Assembly (NCBI RefSeq): GCF_000485595.1
Contig: NW_014577236.1
Coordinates: 259,762-323,761, forward strand
Origin: Priapulus caudatus
Taxonomy: Eukaryota; Priapulida; Priapulimorpha; Priapulimorphida; Priapulidae
DNA: 64,000 nucleotides
Reading direction: 5' to 3'
Of this stretch, positions 12,601-22,296 are shown piece after piece. The translations under genes were made by a program, and so were the position numbers. Each line of letters opens with the position of its first letter. Position 1 is the first letter of the stretch. The notes under the pieces were generated by a model, which was given only the letters and a program-made list of their open reading frames with translations, was not told the DNA's origin and searched no databases.

Positions 12601-15600
12601 CTTCAGCAAATGGTTTCCATACTCACAGATGATGAAAAACAAAAAATATATAATAAAGGTATGTCATTAATTGTCATAATGTGAGTTCATTGTATATTAG
12701 CTAGAATGTAATGTTTTAGCTCATCTGACATAGTGAGATGCAGCTTGTAGAATCGCATGAGCATGCATCCGTCCGGCCGTGCGTGCGTCCGTCAACAGTT
12801 GGGCACAAATCTAAACGGCTCGACGTACGGTCACGATATTCGGGACGTGGGGGGGTAATCCTAAAACGAGTTGGGATTTTGAAGCTGGGGGTCAAAGGTC
12901 AAGAGGTGTAAAAGAAGGGGGAACATTCCCTCCTTAACTTGAGGTATAGGGAGGAAATGCAGAATTGCGGCACAAATCTAAACGGCTCGACCTATGCTCA
13001 TGATAGTCGGTGTATAGCATCATGGTAGGAAAAGCCATCACTGTGGCGAAATTGGAGGTCACAGGTCAAAGGTCAATGGGGCACAGGGCAGATTTTAGAC
13101 ATTTTCTGAGGACATGGTCTGACGGAGCGATTGGAAAACTTTTTTGTTTCAGCGGTGACCTACCATCTTTATGGCTTTATTGAAAGGACCATGAAATGTA
13201 TTTTCTGCTGACATGCGAAGAGTAAGTGTCGGATAACCTTTTGACCCTCAAGAGGAGGGTTAAATATTGATTTGTTGAGTGTTAACAAAGGACTGAACTG
13301 CTTTTGCTATTATTAGAGCCCATACCTGTGTGAATGTGAGGCTACAGTTGCACAGTTTAATTGCAAAGGCAAATGTTTGTTGAACAAGGTCAACAATGCT
13401 CCTTAAATCATATTATTTTCTAAAGCAGTCTGTCTATAGCACCCTGAAGGCTGAATCAGTGAATGCTCGCGTGGGTAGGCAAAAACACGGGGCAGCCCAT
13501 GGCTGGCACTATTCTAATCATAATTGTTGCCTGCCAACCTGCAGTGCACATGTGATTATCGCCTGCCTGAATATACTTACTTGGATTTTAGCCTGTAGGA
13601 TTTCAGCAACTCCCCAGGGAGCTAGTTAGGGTATCTCAAGAAGGGCGATGCCATCTTTGATTATTGATTACACTTGCACGCGCCATCTCGCGGCAACTAT
13701 AGTCCTAGTTTAAATTAGATTTTATTCTCATGTAACTTTGTTAAACGAATAAATAATATCTAGTACCATATAATATATATTTACTTTTCATCTTGAATCT
13801 TAACATGTATCATGTAGCTATGGCCGTGCGTATCCATTTACCAGTTATGCAAACATAAGCTGTTACCATATAAATATTAGAGACACTATATATTATTATT
13901 TCTATGGCTGTTACACTCAGGGGCATAGGAACGAAGTATTATTGAGGGGGCAGTAAAAGGCATCATCGCTGGGTTTTTACATTTTTTTATATAATTAAGA
14001 GAGAGAGAAAGTCTAAGATAAAGAGAGAGAGAGAGCGTAGTAAATTGAGACGGGGACAGGAAAACGGTGATACGGTGTGTATGCGAGCAGGAAACGGGGT
14101 ACAATTAGGTCGTGCGAGATGGTGTGCAAGGGGATGGGAGGTGGGAGGCAAGGGGAGGGAGATGGGAGGTAAGGGGGTGGAAGTGAGAGGCAAGAGGAGT
14201 GAAGTGGGAGGCAGGGGGAGAGAGGTGAGAGGCAGGAGGGAGGGAGGTGGGATGCAGTGGGGAGGGAGGTGGGAGAGAAGGACCCCCCGCCCCCTCTAAT
14301 TAAACTTGGAGATCCATGCTCATATGTTGAAATCTTTTATGTCAACGTCAATGTCATTCATTAACTTGTATTTGAATTGTTATTATTGTTCTTGTTATTA
14401 TAATTAGCCCATAGAGATTAGGTGGGTGCGAAAGTGTAGCTGATATTTCTTCGAATTGGCTACGAAAGTCAAACAAGACTAAAGAAGACTTATGTATAAG
14501 ACGTCTTGCTATGCACAAATGAATTTATCAGCAGCACACCAGACACCAGATGAGCCCTGTCGCACTGCGGCACTTGTTATGTTAATAGTATGGTGGTGAG
14601 TTGATTTAATTAGTGTGGGTGGAGGTTCCTGATTTTTTTAAACTAGAAGTCTTTTCTCATTTATGCACAGGCCTGGAGTTAGCAGAGAAGCAGAATGAGC
14701 CTGAAGACCTTTCTTGTCTGCCAACACTAAGGATTTCCGACATCGAGAAGAGAGGAGAGTTTATACAAGTCTCACATAGCACGCCATGTGTGTATTAATC
14801 AATAGATCTCAATGGATGTGGTTATACCTATGTACACAGTGATGCAAAGCTGCAAGTTGGCAAATCGCACTTAATTTTCTTCATAACATTCTAACATTCT
14901 TAAAATTCTACTAACCAGAAATGAGGAAGAAAAAATACATGTAATATTCTCATGGTCATGGTAACATGCAGTTTGGCACATTAGCTATGATATTTATATC
15001 TGATGAATAATTGTTGGCGTTACAAATTTATTATATGTAAGACATTTATGCTATGCATTATTTGTTGCAGTAAATGTACCAGTACAGCTATGTGAGCAGC
15101 CCACTAATGGAGTGACGTACTTCAAAGCAGTTGCCGATGCTAGCAATCTTGATACAGCACTGTTGCCATATTTGCCAATATTCTGCAATGTTCTGGCTCA
15201 GTAGGTCATATTCTATGAGAAAATGCAAAAGCTGATCATGTTTTCTGCATATCAGCACTTTACTAACTAGCACATTTATGCTAATTGTTGATTTTTGTAT
15301 TGTGTGCACCAATAGTAAAATCGTTGTCTTTAATTCAAGAATGGGAGCGGGTCAGATGGATTTCCGGGAGTTGAGCCAGGAGATACAACTGAAAACTGGT
15401 GGGATGTCTGCGGCCAGCCTTGTAACGAACAGTCACACTGACCCTCTTAGCTATGAGCAGGTGAGTATTTATATTGTGTTCTATATTGCAGTTTTGTTAT
15501 TATAATTAGTATTATAATTGGTGAATAATAGTTAGTAGTATTAATAATATTGTGTTTCATGCTGCTATCATATATATGTATAACATGAAACATACATTAC

Positions 15601-18600
15601 AGGTGCTGTTGATATTATTGATCATGTCCATGTACATTGCCAGAACTGTATACCATTACAATTGATTAATGAAGTGAAAGGGTGTTTATAATGCTACATC
15701 TTACTGTGCCATGCTATTGTATCAATGTGCATATTTTTATACAAAATTAATGTAACTAGAGTACGTTCAATCAGATTTTCTTCCACATTTTAGGGCATCC
15801 TATTCTCCTCATACTGCCTTGACAGAAACACAAGTGATATGTTTTCCATTTGGTCGGAAATCTTTAATGGGTTAGTGACATTGGTGGTAATTTATGTACT
15901 TTTCTTATCGGTGATACAAACAATTTGATCATGCAGTTTTTCATGTTTTAAATTGTGTCCATTTTGCTTAATCATATTTATTTCATTCTTCAACATCTAT
16001 TGCTTTACATTACTGGGTAATATATGAATGTATGGATCAGGTATGCGCTCAAATATAAAAAGCGGCTTTTTTGGTAACCAATAAGGTTTTGAATATAGGG
16101 GCAAGCTCTTGCTTGTAAAGTGCGTGCCTGTGATACCAATGATTAATATCTAATTCTACATGTCTTTTTGTTTGTGATCACCAAGGGTGAAATTGACAGC
16201 CATAGATCGGCTTTCAACTCTAGTAAAAATGGCTGCCAATGAGCTGGCAATGAGCGTGGCACAGAGCGGCCACAGCTATGCCATGACGCATGCCAGCAGC
16301 TTCTTAACGCCTGCGGCTCATATGAAGGAGAGGCTTGGTGGAATTTCTCAGGTATGTATACTTGCCCATAGATCATTGAACACTGAGAAACGGGGTGGAA
16401 ATCGTATGTCCCTTGCAAATCGTGCAATCGTTGCTGCTTCAGCCTTCCACCACTACCGTTTTCTTTCCTCCTTTCCCAATTTACAGTTGTGGTTGTCAGC
16501 TACTAAACTCTAGCATTTAAGTATTTACCAGCGTCGTCACTCTCCAGCCATATCATGATATTTTTCATTGTAAACTTAAATATTAAAAGGAATACTACTT
16601 CCAAATTCTATATTATATTGTTACTGAGTAGATTACGTGACAGCATTTGTGGAACACAGTTCTGCCTTTTTATATTAAGGCCCTGTCCCTGCCAACTGCA
16701 TTTTTACTAACCGGCCCTTTTGAGAACGTAAGCCCTGTGGTTGGTGTGGGACGACTGGACTTTAAGATAAAATAAAATATCAAAGGTAAAGTAATGAGGG
16801 TTATGGTAAAGGCGGCATTCAATGGTTGGTTTAATCATCTATAATTTCTTTTGTACTTGCTCATATGCTTACAATAATGTGTAAACGAGATTAGCATAAT
16901 TACTCAATTAATAGGACTTCTCATAAATATAAGCAATCGTAACCTGGAATGCACAGGTGAGATTGACCACCAAGTGTGATTATTTCCCTGTGCATCATCA
17001 TGTTGGGTGTTTGATAAGTTAACACAGGATAACTCCTGATAGAGGACAAGATCATTGAAACGTGTCATATTATCAGGTGAGGCATATGAAGCAAATTGCC
17101 GAGATGCAGGATGTCTCACCTGTCCTGGAGAAACTTGCTCTCATTGCCAAGCAACTACTCAACAAGAATAGCATCCGGTACTATGCAGTTTGAACCCATG
17201 CTTCAGTCAATAATTAATTGGCTGAAAGACTTCAGTAAATTCTGAATGTGTTCATAGAAAATTTGAAATGTTATAAGCATTTTATTGCCATCAACTATAG
17301 GAATTTCTTTTTACTTGTATCTGCCTACACAGAGATTTACATGATTATGGAGTATATTCACCACTTTTTAGAGTGCAGGGTTTATGCAACACGTTCATTA
17401 TTCATCCTCAGATGTTCCATTAATGCAAGCCCAGAACATGCACAGAAGAGTGTCAATCACTTGGAGACATTCCTCGCATCTCTGTCTGGCAGCTCTCGGG
17501 GTGCTGGACGAATTCTAATCCAGGTAAAGCTACCTTCCACTCAACCTGGTTTCTTGTTCAGTGTATATGAGTTTGACACGTTATTATGTTTGTAACCTTG
17601 TGTATACTGTATGTTACATCCAGAATTACTGAAGTTGTCTGTGCGATCTTTACCATGATCTGTTGTTTGGTAGCGACATGTGAATGTCGCTTCGTGAATT
17701 GGCAACAATACTGAATGTCATTAACGTGTCATTACGGATTTGAGGTAGCTATAAAAATATTCATAAAAAATTAGAAGCTTACTCAGATGGATTAAATATT
17801 TGATTAAATAATGATGTATGTAAATATATTTGCTCTAATATCTGTAAGCAAGTAACTAATGTGTGCATCCTTAGAAGAGCGACTTCACAGCGACTTGCGA
17901 GAAGACTCATGTTGAGCTACCCTTCCCTGTGAATTACGTTAGCAAGTGTTTGGAGACAGTGCCCTACACACATCCTGACTCTGCTGTTCTATCTGTACTT
18001 GCGACCCTGCTGAAGTGGAAGTACCTACACAAGGAAATCAGGTACAACTGTAAACACCCCCACAATGGTGCTAGAATTGTAAATTATTATGTGGTGTTTC
18101 TAATAGTCATGGGAATCATATGATTATAGTGTATACAAATAGTGTTTAGACAGACATAGCCAAATTCTGAAGTGTAAAATGTTTGTGCATAATGCTCAGG
18201 TCATCTGTTTCATTGACTTTGATTTGCCACAGGTGCACTGACAATTTTCTCCGTATGGTAGGTAATATTAGTTCTGTGCCTGTTCACAGGGAGAAAGGGG
18301 GAGCCTATGGTGGAGGGGCAAATATGGGAGGTGGACTTCTCACCTACTACTCATACAGAGACCCACACGTCATGCAGACATTAGAACAGTTTGACAAGTC
18401 TGCAGATTGGGCCAGGAGTGGGCAATTCTCTGACAGTGATGTCAATGAAGCAAAGCTCTTCGTCTTTCAAGGGGTGCGAAACAAATTTGCTAATACAGTT
18501 GTTGATAATCTAAGTTCTCCAAAGATATACATGGCTAAAAGCTGTAAAAGCTGACTTTATCATTTTATTTGACAGCATGGATATTTTGAGTTATTGGCAT

Positions 18601-19522
18601 TGCTTAGTAACTTATTTCCATCTATATTTTATTGCACTGAAATTTTGCTTGGTTGTTAATACAAATTAATGTATAAATCACAGGACTTGGTTATTATAGA
18701 TTTTCAAGTGCTTAGCTTATTATCTGACAGGAATATAAATTCGTCACTAGTAGCTAGGATTTCGTATCTCCGCCATATTTCAAATAAATCACTTTATCTT
18801 ATTACTTGTGTTTGGTAGGTTGACGGGCCCATATCGCCTGGTGAGAAAGGTGTAGACCTGTTTCTGCAGGCACTAACTGACGAAGCTAAGCAAGTGCATC
18901 GCGAACAGTTTTTTGATGTTCAGAAAAATGACATTATACAAGCAGCACACAGGTCAGTTCATGCTGTATGAAACACTGCAATAAATTGAGTGTCAGTACA
19001 TTTATATTTTTCAGCTTGCTAAGTCATGAGATTTGATCGGTCTTCCACTGATACAAAGGTCTATTTTCTGTTGTAGTGGACGTGCACATCTTATCGGTCT
19101 CAATACCTTTACCATAAATTTCCCTTAACCAACCAGCAATGTGTTGTTAGTCTTTGTGTACTTCATTTACCACACTTCCTCACTTTATTGCTAATAACTA
19201 TTTCCAAAAACAAACACTATTATATTATCAGCATATTAACAATCATATCAAAATACATCAAACATACTTCAATTATTACATAACGTGTGATATTGAAACC
19301 CATTATTCATGTGAATGCAAAGTTTGCCTTCACTCATGTTGCACATTGCCGTCGGCTCATGGTAGCTATCCGATCTGTTGCAGGTACCTCACACCTGGCA
19401 ACCGACCAAGCGCAATCACCTTCATAGGGCCAGAGAACCCAGCTACTGTGACCGACTCATCGTGGGTCCGTGTGAGTGAGACGGAATCATCTGACATGCC
19501 CTCACAGCAGGGGGTCGTCTAA
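559..19522 (+). CDS. PITRM1: Presequence protease, mitochondrial (PITRM1/PreP), 25 exons
   Basis: M16C zinc metalloprotease that degrades cleaved mitochondrial targeting peptides and other short peptides in the matrix. Exons: 559-623, 7010-7097, 7764-7870, 8358-8509, 8758-8872, 9588-9684, 9850-10010, 10182-10308, 10717-10805, 10983-11111, 11423-11536, 11797-11893, 12199-12333, 12520-12658, 14671-14787, 15071-15200, 15340-15460, 15794-15870, 16186-16351, 17077-17177, 17412-17523, 17875-18041, 18290-18473, 18819-18952, 19384-19522. All junction phases agree and the total is 3063 nt, or 1020 residues (human about 1037). Seen: inverted zinc motif HILEH (H102, E105, H106), distal glutamate in NEMKGAF (E203), and the C-terminal [10 protein letters not shown] segment (R869, Y875). 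The match to the family is collinear from exon 2 to the end. Weakest points are exon 1 and the exon 15 donor (CCAT|GTGTGT). No disabling lesion was found. Confidence 0.95.
1414..1758. repeat. Tandem duplication, ~174 bp, two copies
   Basis: 1414-1587 and 1588-1758 are near-identical, both starting AATCAATCATGTATTACAG and ending GAAGGATAGGAC. The unit contains a TTAATAATT target site plus the first ~60 bp of the adjacent inverted-repeat element, so the left end of that element is present twice. Confidence 0.85.
1524..3956. mobile_element. Inverted-repeat element packed with microsatellites
   Basis: The left terminus CGCAGTGGTTACGCGTCCGG (1524; duplicated copy at 1695) is inverted at the right terminus, whose complement reads GGCCGTGGCTACGCGACCGG and ends at 3956. 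Both are flanked by TTAATAATT (1515-1523, 1686-1694, 3957-3965), a 9-bp target duplication. The interior holds (GGACTC)n near 2958-3075, (CT)n, (CTGTCT)n and (CA)n tracts from 3196 to 3830. It also holds inverted modules: the segment near 3106-3145 and that near 1912-1945 recur in reverse at 3830-3890. No coding capacity is recognised; long frames here are simple-repeat artefacts. Confidence 0.7.
4145..4594. mobile_element. Non-autonomous TIR element, family A copy 1
   Basis: The left end ATCCTGCACATAACCTACCT is inverted at the right end (GATTAGGTAGGCTGTGTGCAGGAT), a ~24 bp inverted terminal repeat. A diverged second copy lies at 35440-35779. No open frame of note; superfamily not assigned. 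Confidence 0.7.
4658..4987. mobile_element. Non-autonomous TIR element (GGCCA..CCTCACCCGACC ends)
   Basis: The left end carries GGCCATAAT followed by TTGTTTGTTTGCCCTCACCC; the right end is its inverted counterpart (GGGTGAGGACAAACAAAG ... TTGTGGCC). Inverted repeats extend about 50 bp. No protein is encoded and the target duplication is not clear. Confidence 0.65.
5315..5963 (+). mobile_element. Helitron-like non-autonomous relic
   Basis: Begins A|TCTACTACG at 5315 and ends with a GC-rich hairpin CCCGG-gcatcg-CCGGG, a short spacer and CTAG (5960-5963) followed by T. This is the Helitron end pattern (5' TC, 3' hairpin plus CTRR, insertion between A and T). The 5' part has the GTCTGTC-rich stretch common in such elements and the 3' part a purine-rich tract (5808-5884). 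No Rep/helicase ORF is present. Confidence 0.65.
8267..8304. repeat. Micro-palindrome in PITRM1 intron 3
   Basis: 38 bp: arms CTGGAGTGTATAATATAGA and its inverted copy (one terminal mismatch), no spacer. Flanked by ATATTAT at 8260-8266 and 8305-8311. It lies 53 bp upstream of exon 4. Member of the CARGAG palindrome family. Confidence 0.85.
8951..9555. mobile_element. TTAA-flanked non-autonomous DNA element in PITRM1 intron 5
   Basis: Left end TTAAAGGGACAGTAGCCTCT, right end (complement) TTAAAGGGAGAGTTTACTCT. TTAA at both borders fits a TTAA target duplication as used by piggyBac and Kolobok elements. About 605 bp, no transposase. Confidence 0.65.
10380..10441. repeat. AT-rich microsatellite
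   Basis: (TA)n followed by (TTTA)n in PITRM1 intron 8. Confidence 0.9.
12716..14578. mobile_element. Dispersed repeat B, copy 1 (PITRM1 intron 14)
   Basis: Starts TTAGCTCATCTGACATAGTG and ends GATGAGCCCTGTCGCACTGC...CACTTGTT. The first ~570 bp match 48852-49400 closely; the matches CGCGCCATCTCG(C/T)GGCAACT (13678; 49742) and the end segment (14549-14578; 49921-49949) show both copies share the whole architecture. CTCATCTG near the start and CAGATGAG near the end form a short inverted pair. A G/A-rich tract fills 13998-14290. No open frame of note. Contains AGGTCA-type half-site arrays at 12889-12901 and 13056-13075. Confidence 0.75.
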
Positions 19523-19800
19523 CAGCACCATATAAGCCGTTTTACTACGAACTGGTTTCACTGTGGGATGACGTAGGCATGCATGCGTTCTTGTTTGTAA
19601 CGCTTTCACTGCGTAGTAATGAATTGATAATCACTTTGGAAAGTGCTTGGATTCTGCATACACTGTCCAATCGTAGTCAAAAGAAACATTTATTTCGTGA
19701 TTTTATAGATTTATTCTGTGTAACACCACCATGCATAACAAATTGTAAGTCAAATCATAGGCACATCTAGACACTATCATAATAAAATGGTTGTTTGAGC
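19523..19800 (+). terminator. PITRM1 3' UTR and polyadenylation signal
   Basis: The stop codon TAA is at 19520-19522. The first canonical AATAAA downstream is at 19781-19786, about 260 bp away, in AT-rich sequence. This is a likely poly(A) signal; the cleavage site is not visible. Confidence 0.55.
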
Positions 19801-20849
19801 CCTCTTAGCATATGTAAAATAGGATATCTTTCTTACGTCAAAATTATACATGGTGTAATTGACCTCATCCTGTCATCTACCTTTTATATTGTAACAAGCA
19901 GGTACGCACAATGTTCTAAAGTACCAGATTGGTTTATTTGTTTATTTGCTAATCTGCTCTAAAAGCTTTATTGAGTAGAACCTCTTAGTCAGAACCATTA
20001 GGTATAGGTTTCATAGTTACTTATAACAAAAGTGAGTTAAAGCCATGTCTTTTGTATATATATTATCATAGTATATCATATGTTAATTAATGTATGTGCT
20101 TAAAACTGTTTATTTTCATTCATAAGAAAGGTTATATTACATATCGTGTCAAAAAATTCAAAAGGAATGTATCTTCATTTATATTATGAAAGTTGATGTA
20201 AGAATTCTCGTGTTAGAGAAAATAATTAGCGAACACACCACTTTCAAGAACACATCACTAACATTTAATACCCAGGATTACTGTGAAGTTTTCAAACTGG
20301 ATTTCACTTGTAGAGGGGAAAATGGAAAGACCATGGCACAAAAGCGCAATGTCTAACCATAACAAAAGTGCAGAACTGCATTTTAGATGATAAAGGCATA
20401 ATCAGCTCCACTGTTTATATTTTAGTCAGTTTAAATAATCTCCAGCAAACATCTGAGTATTTTTACACTATTTATTCGCTTTTCATCTGGAACTAGTTGA
20501 TTTACTAAAAATCCTAATTTATCACTAAAATCACTTTTAGTGCTAATAAAATAATACTGTGCTGATGAAATAATACTCATGCGTAGATTTAGAAATGTAG
20601 AAAGTTAACTCTTTAAGTTATATAGTAAAAAATAGGCACATCGATTAAAATAGGCATCAGTAACATTATATTTGTACACCTGTAAATAATACATAAATAT
20701 CGATCTTATTTACATAATTATAATGGTAACAGCTATAACAACAAGACAAATGCATAACAAATAAATTGCTAATAACAAGTGCTATGGGAACTACGGAGTT
20801 ATAAACAAGTGCTAGTACAGACATTACTCCTCTGTAGCTTAATGTGACT

Positions 20850-21063
20850 GTTGCTGCTACTGTTATACTACACTGCTACTGTTATACTACACTGCTACTG
20901 TTATACTACACTGCTACTGTTATACTANNNNNNNNNNTACACTGCTACTGTTATACTACACTGCTACTGTTATACTACACTGCTACTGTTATACTACACT
21001 GCTACTGTTATACTACACTGCTACTGTTATACTACACTGCTACTGTTATACTACACTGCTACA
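20850..21063. repeat. 19-bp minisatellite with assembly gap
   Basis: Tandem copies of ACTGCTACTGTTATACTAC (19 bp), nearly invariant. Ten N at 20928-20937 interrupt the array, so its true length is unknown. Open frames across it are repeat artefacts. It lies downstream of PITRM1 in the spacer between the two convergent genes. Confidence 0.95.
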
Positions 21064-21468
21064 CCCTTCATGGACGCGTATCCTGGATCACGTCTCCCTG
21101 AACATTACGGGCCTCACTAACCTTGATAATTTTTACCCCTCTTACTGTAGGCATTGGACTTGTTCCTCGTATATTTCCATAGTAAAGATGACCATGAACC
21201 TATCTAACCAACATGAGGTACAACATGCTAGGTTGTAAATGCTAATGGGAACAGCCCTTCTTTAGCATAAAAACCGTGTAGGTTAAGCAAATTAAATTTG
21301 CTCCACTATAAGTACACATGCACACCCTTGAAACCTTGACCTTCTCTTAATCTTTCAATAACTCAAAAAAATATCACATATGATTGGTCCACAACATTAC
21401 CTTCGAACGTAAATGCAGATAGATTCCCTTGTAGTTGTAGTAGCAGTTATCTGCATAGGGCCTATTAA

Positions 21469-22123
21469 GTCAGCTCAGTGAAGTTAGCTCCCGGTTCCCA
21501 GTTCCCAGTTCTTTATTCGAATAAGGAACTAATAACTAGGCAAAGCAGTTACCAGTTCCCACTTCCCAGTTCCTTATTCGAATAAGGAACTAGTAACTAG
21601 GCAAAGCAGTTACCAGTTCCCAGTTCACAGTTCCTTTTTCGAATAAGGAACTAGTAACTAGGCAAAGCAGTTACCAGTTCCCAGTTCAAAATGCAACATT
21701 GAATTGGGAACTGGTAACTAGGCAAAATAGTTACTAGTTACTTATTCGGCCAAATTAACCCTTTGGCACACATTTATTTAATCAGTTACCAGTTTGATAC
21801 CCAGGTACTTATTCAGTTACCATGCAGTTCGAATTACCAGTTCGAATAAATGTGTGCCAAAGGGTTAATTTGGCCGAATAAGTAACTAGTAACTATTTTG
21901 CCTAGTTACTATATCCCAATTCAATGTTGCATTTTGAACTGGGAACTGATAACTGCTTTGCCTAGTTACTAGTTCCTTATTCGAATAAATAACTGGAAAC
22001 TGGGAACTGGTAACTGATTTGCCTAGTTACTAGTTCCTTATTCGAATAAGGAACTGGTAACTGCTTTGCCTAGTTATTATAGTTCCTTATTCGAATAAGG
22101 AACTGGGAACTGGGAGATAACTT
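21469..22123. repeat. Foldback element made of nested inverted repeats
   Basis: The left half (21469 to ~21770) is built from units of ~58 bp combining CAGTTCCTTATTCGAATAAG with AACTAGTAACTAGGCAAAGC. The right half (~21850-22123) is the reverse complement of the same series. The centre is near 21810. Outer ends CAGTGAAGTTAGCTCCC and GGGAGATAACTTCACTG are inverted copies, and CCTATTAAG (21460-21468; also 22125-22133) flanks both sides, suggesting an 8-9 bp target duplication. Each unit is itself palindromic (TTATTCGAATAA). Confidence 0.8.
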
Positions 22124-22296
22124 CACTGACCCTATTAAGGCCTATATATTAACACAAACCTTCATGCAGTGCCACTGAACATAAGGAATGGTCTTGGCAG
22201 CACTAGCGGTAGTGGGAATGCTATATACATGTCATATATTCCCTCTGCTTCAGGATAGGCTGCAAACACATCTCGAATGATCAGAATGACAAACTG

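Noticed and set aside
20850-21063. Possible CRISPR-like array
   Set aside because: Units are contiguous 19-mers without unique spacers, in a eukaryotic locus: a minisatellite.
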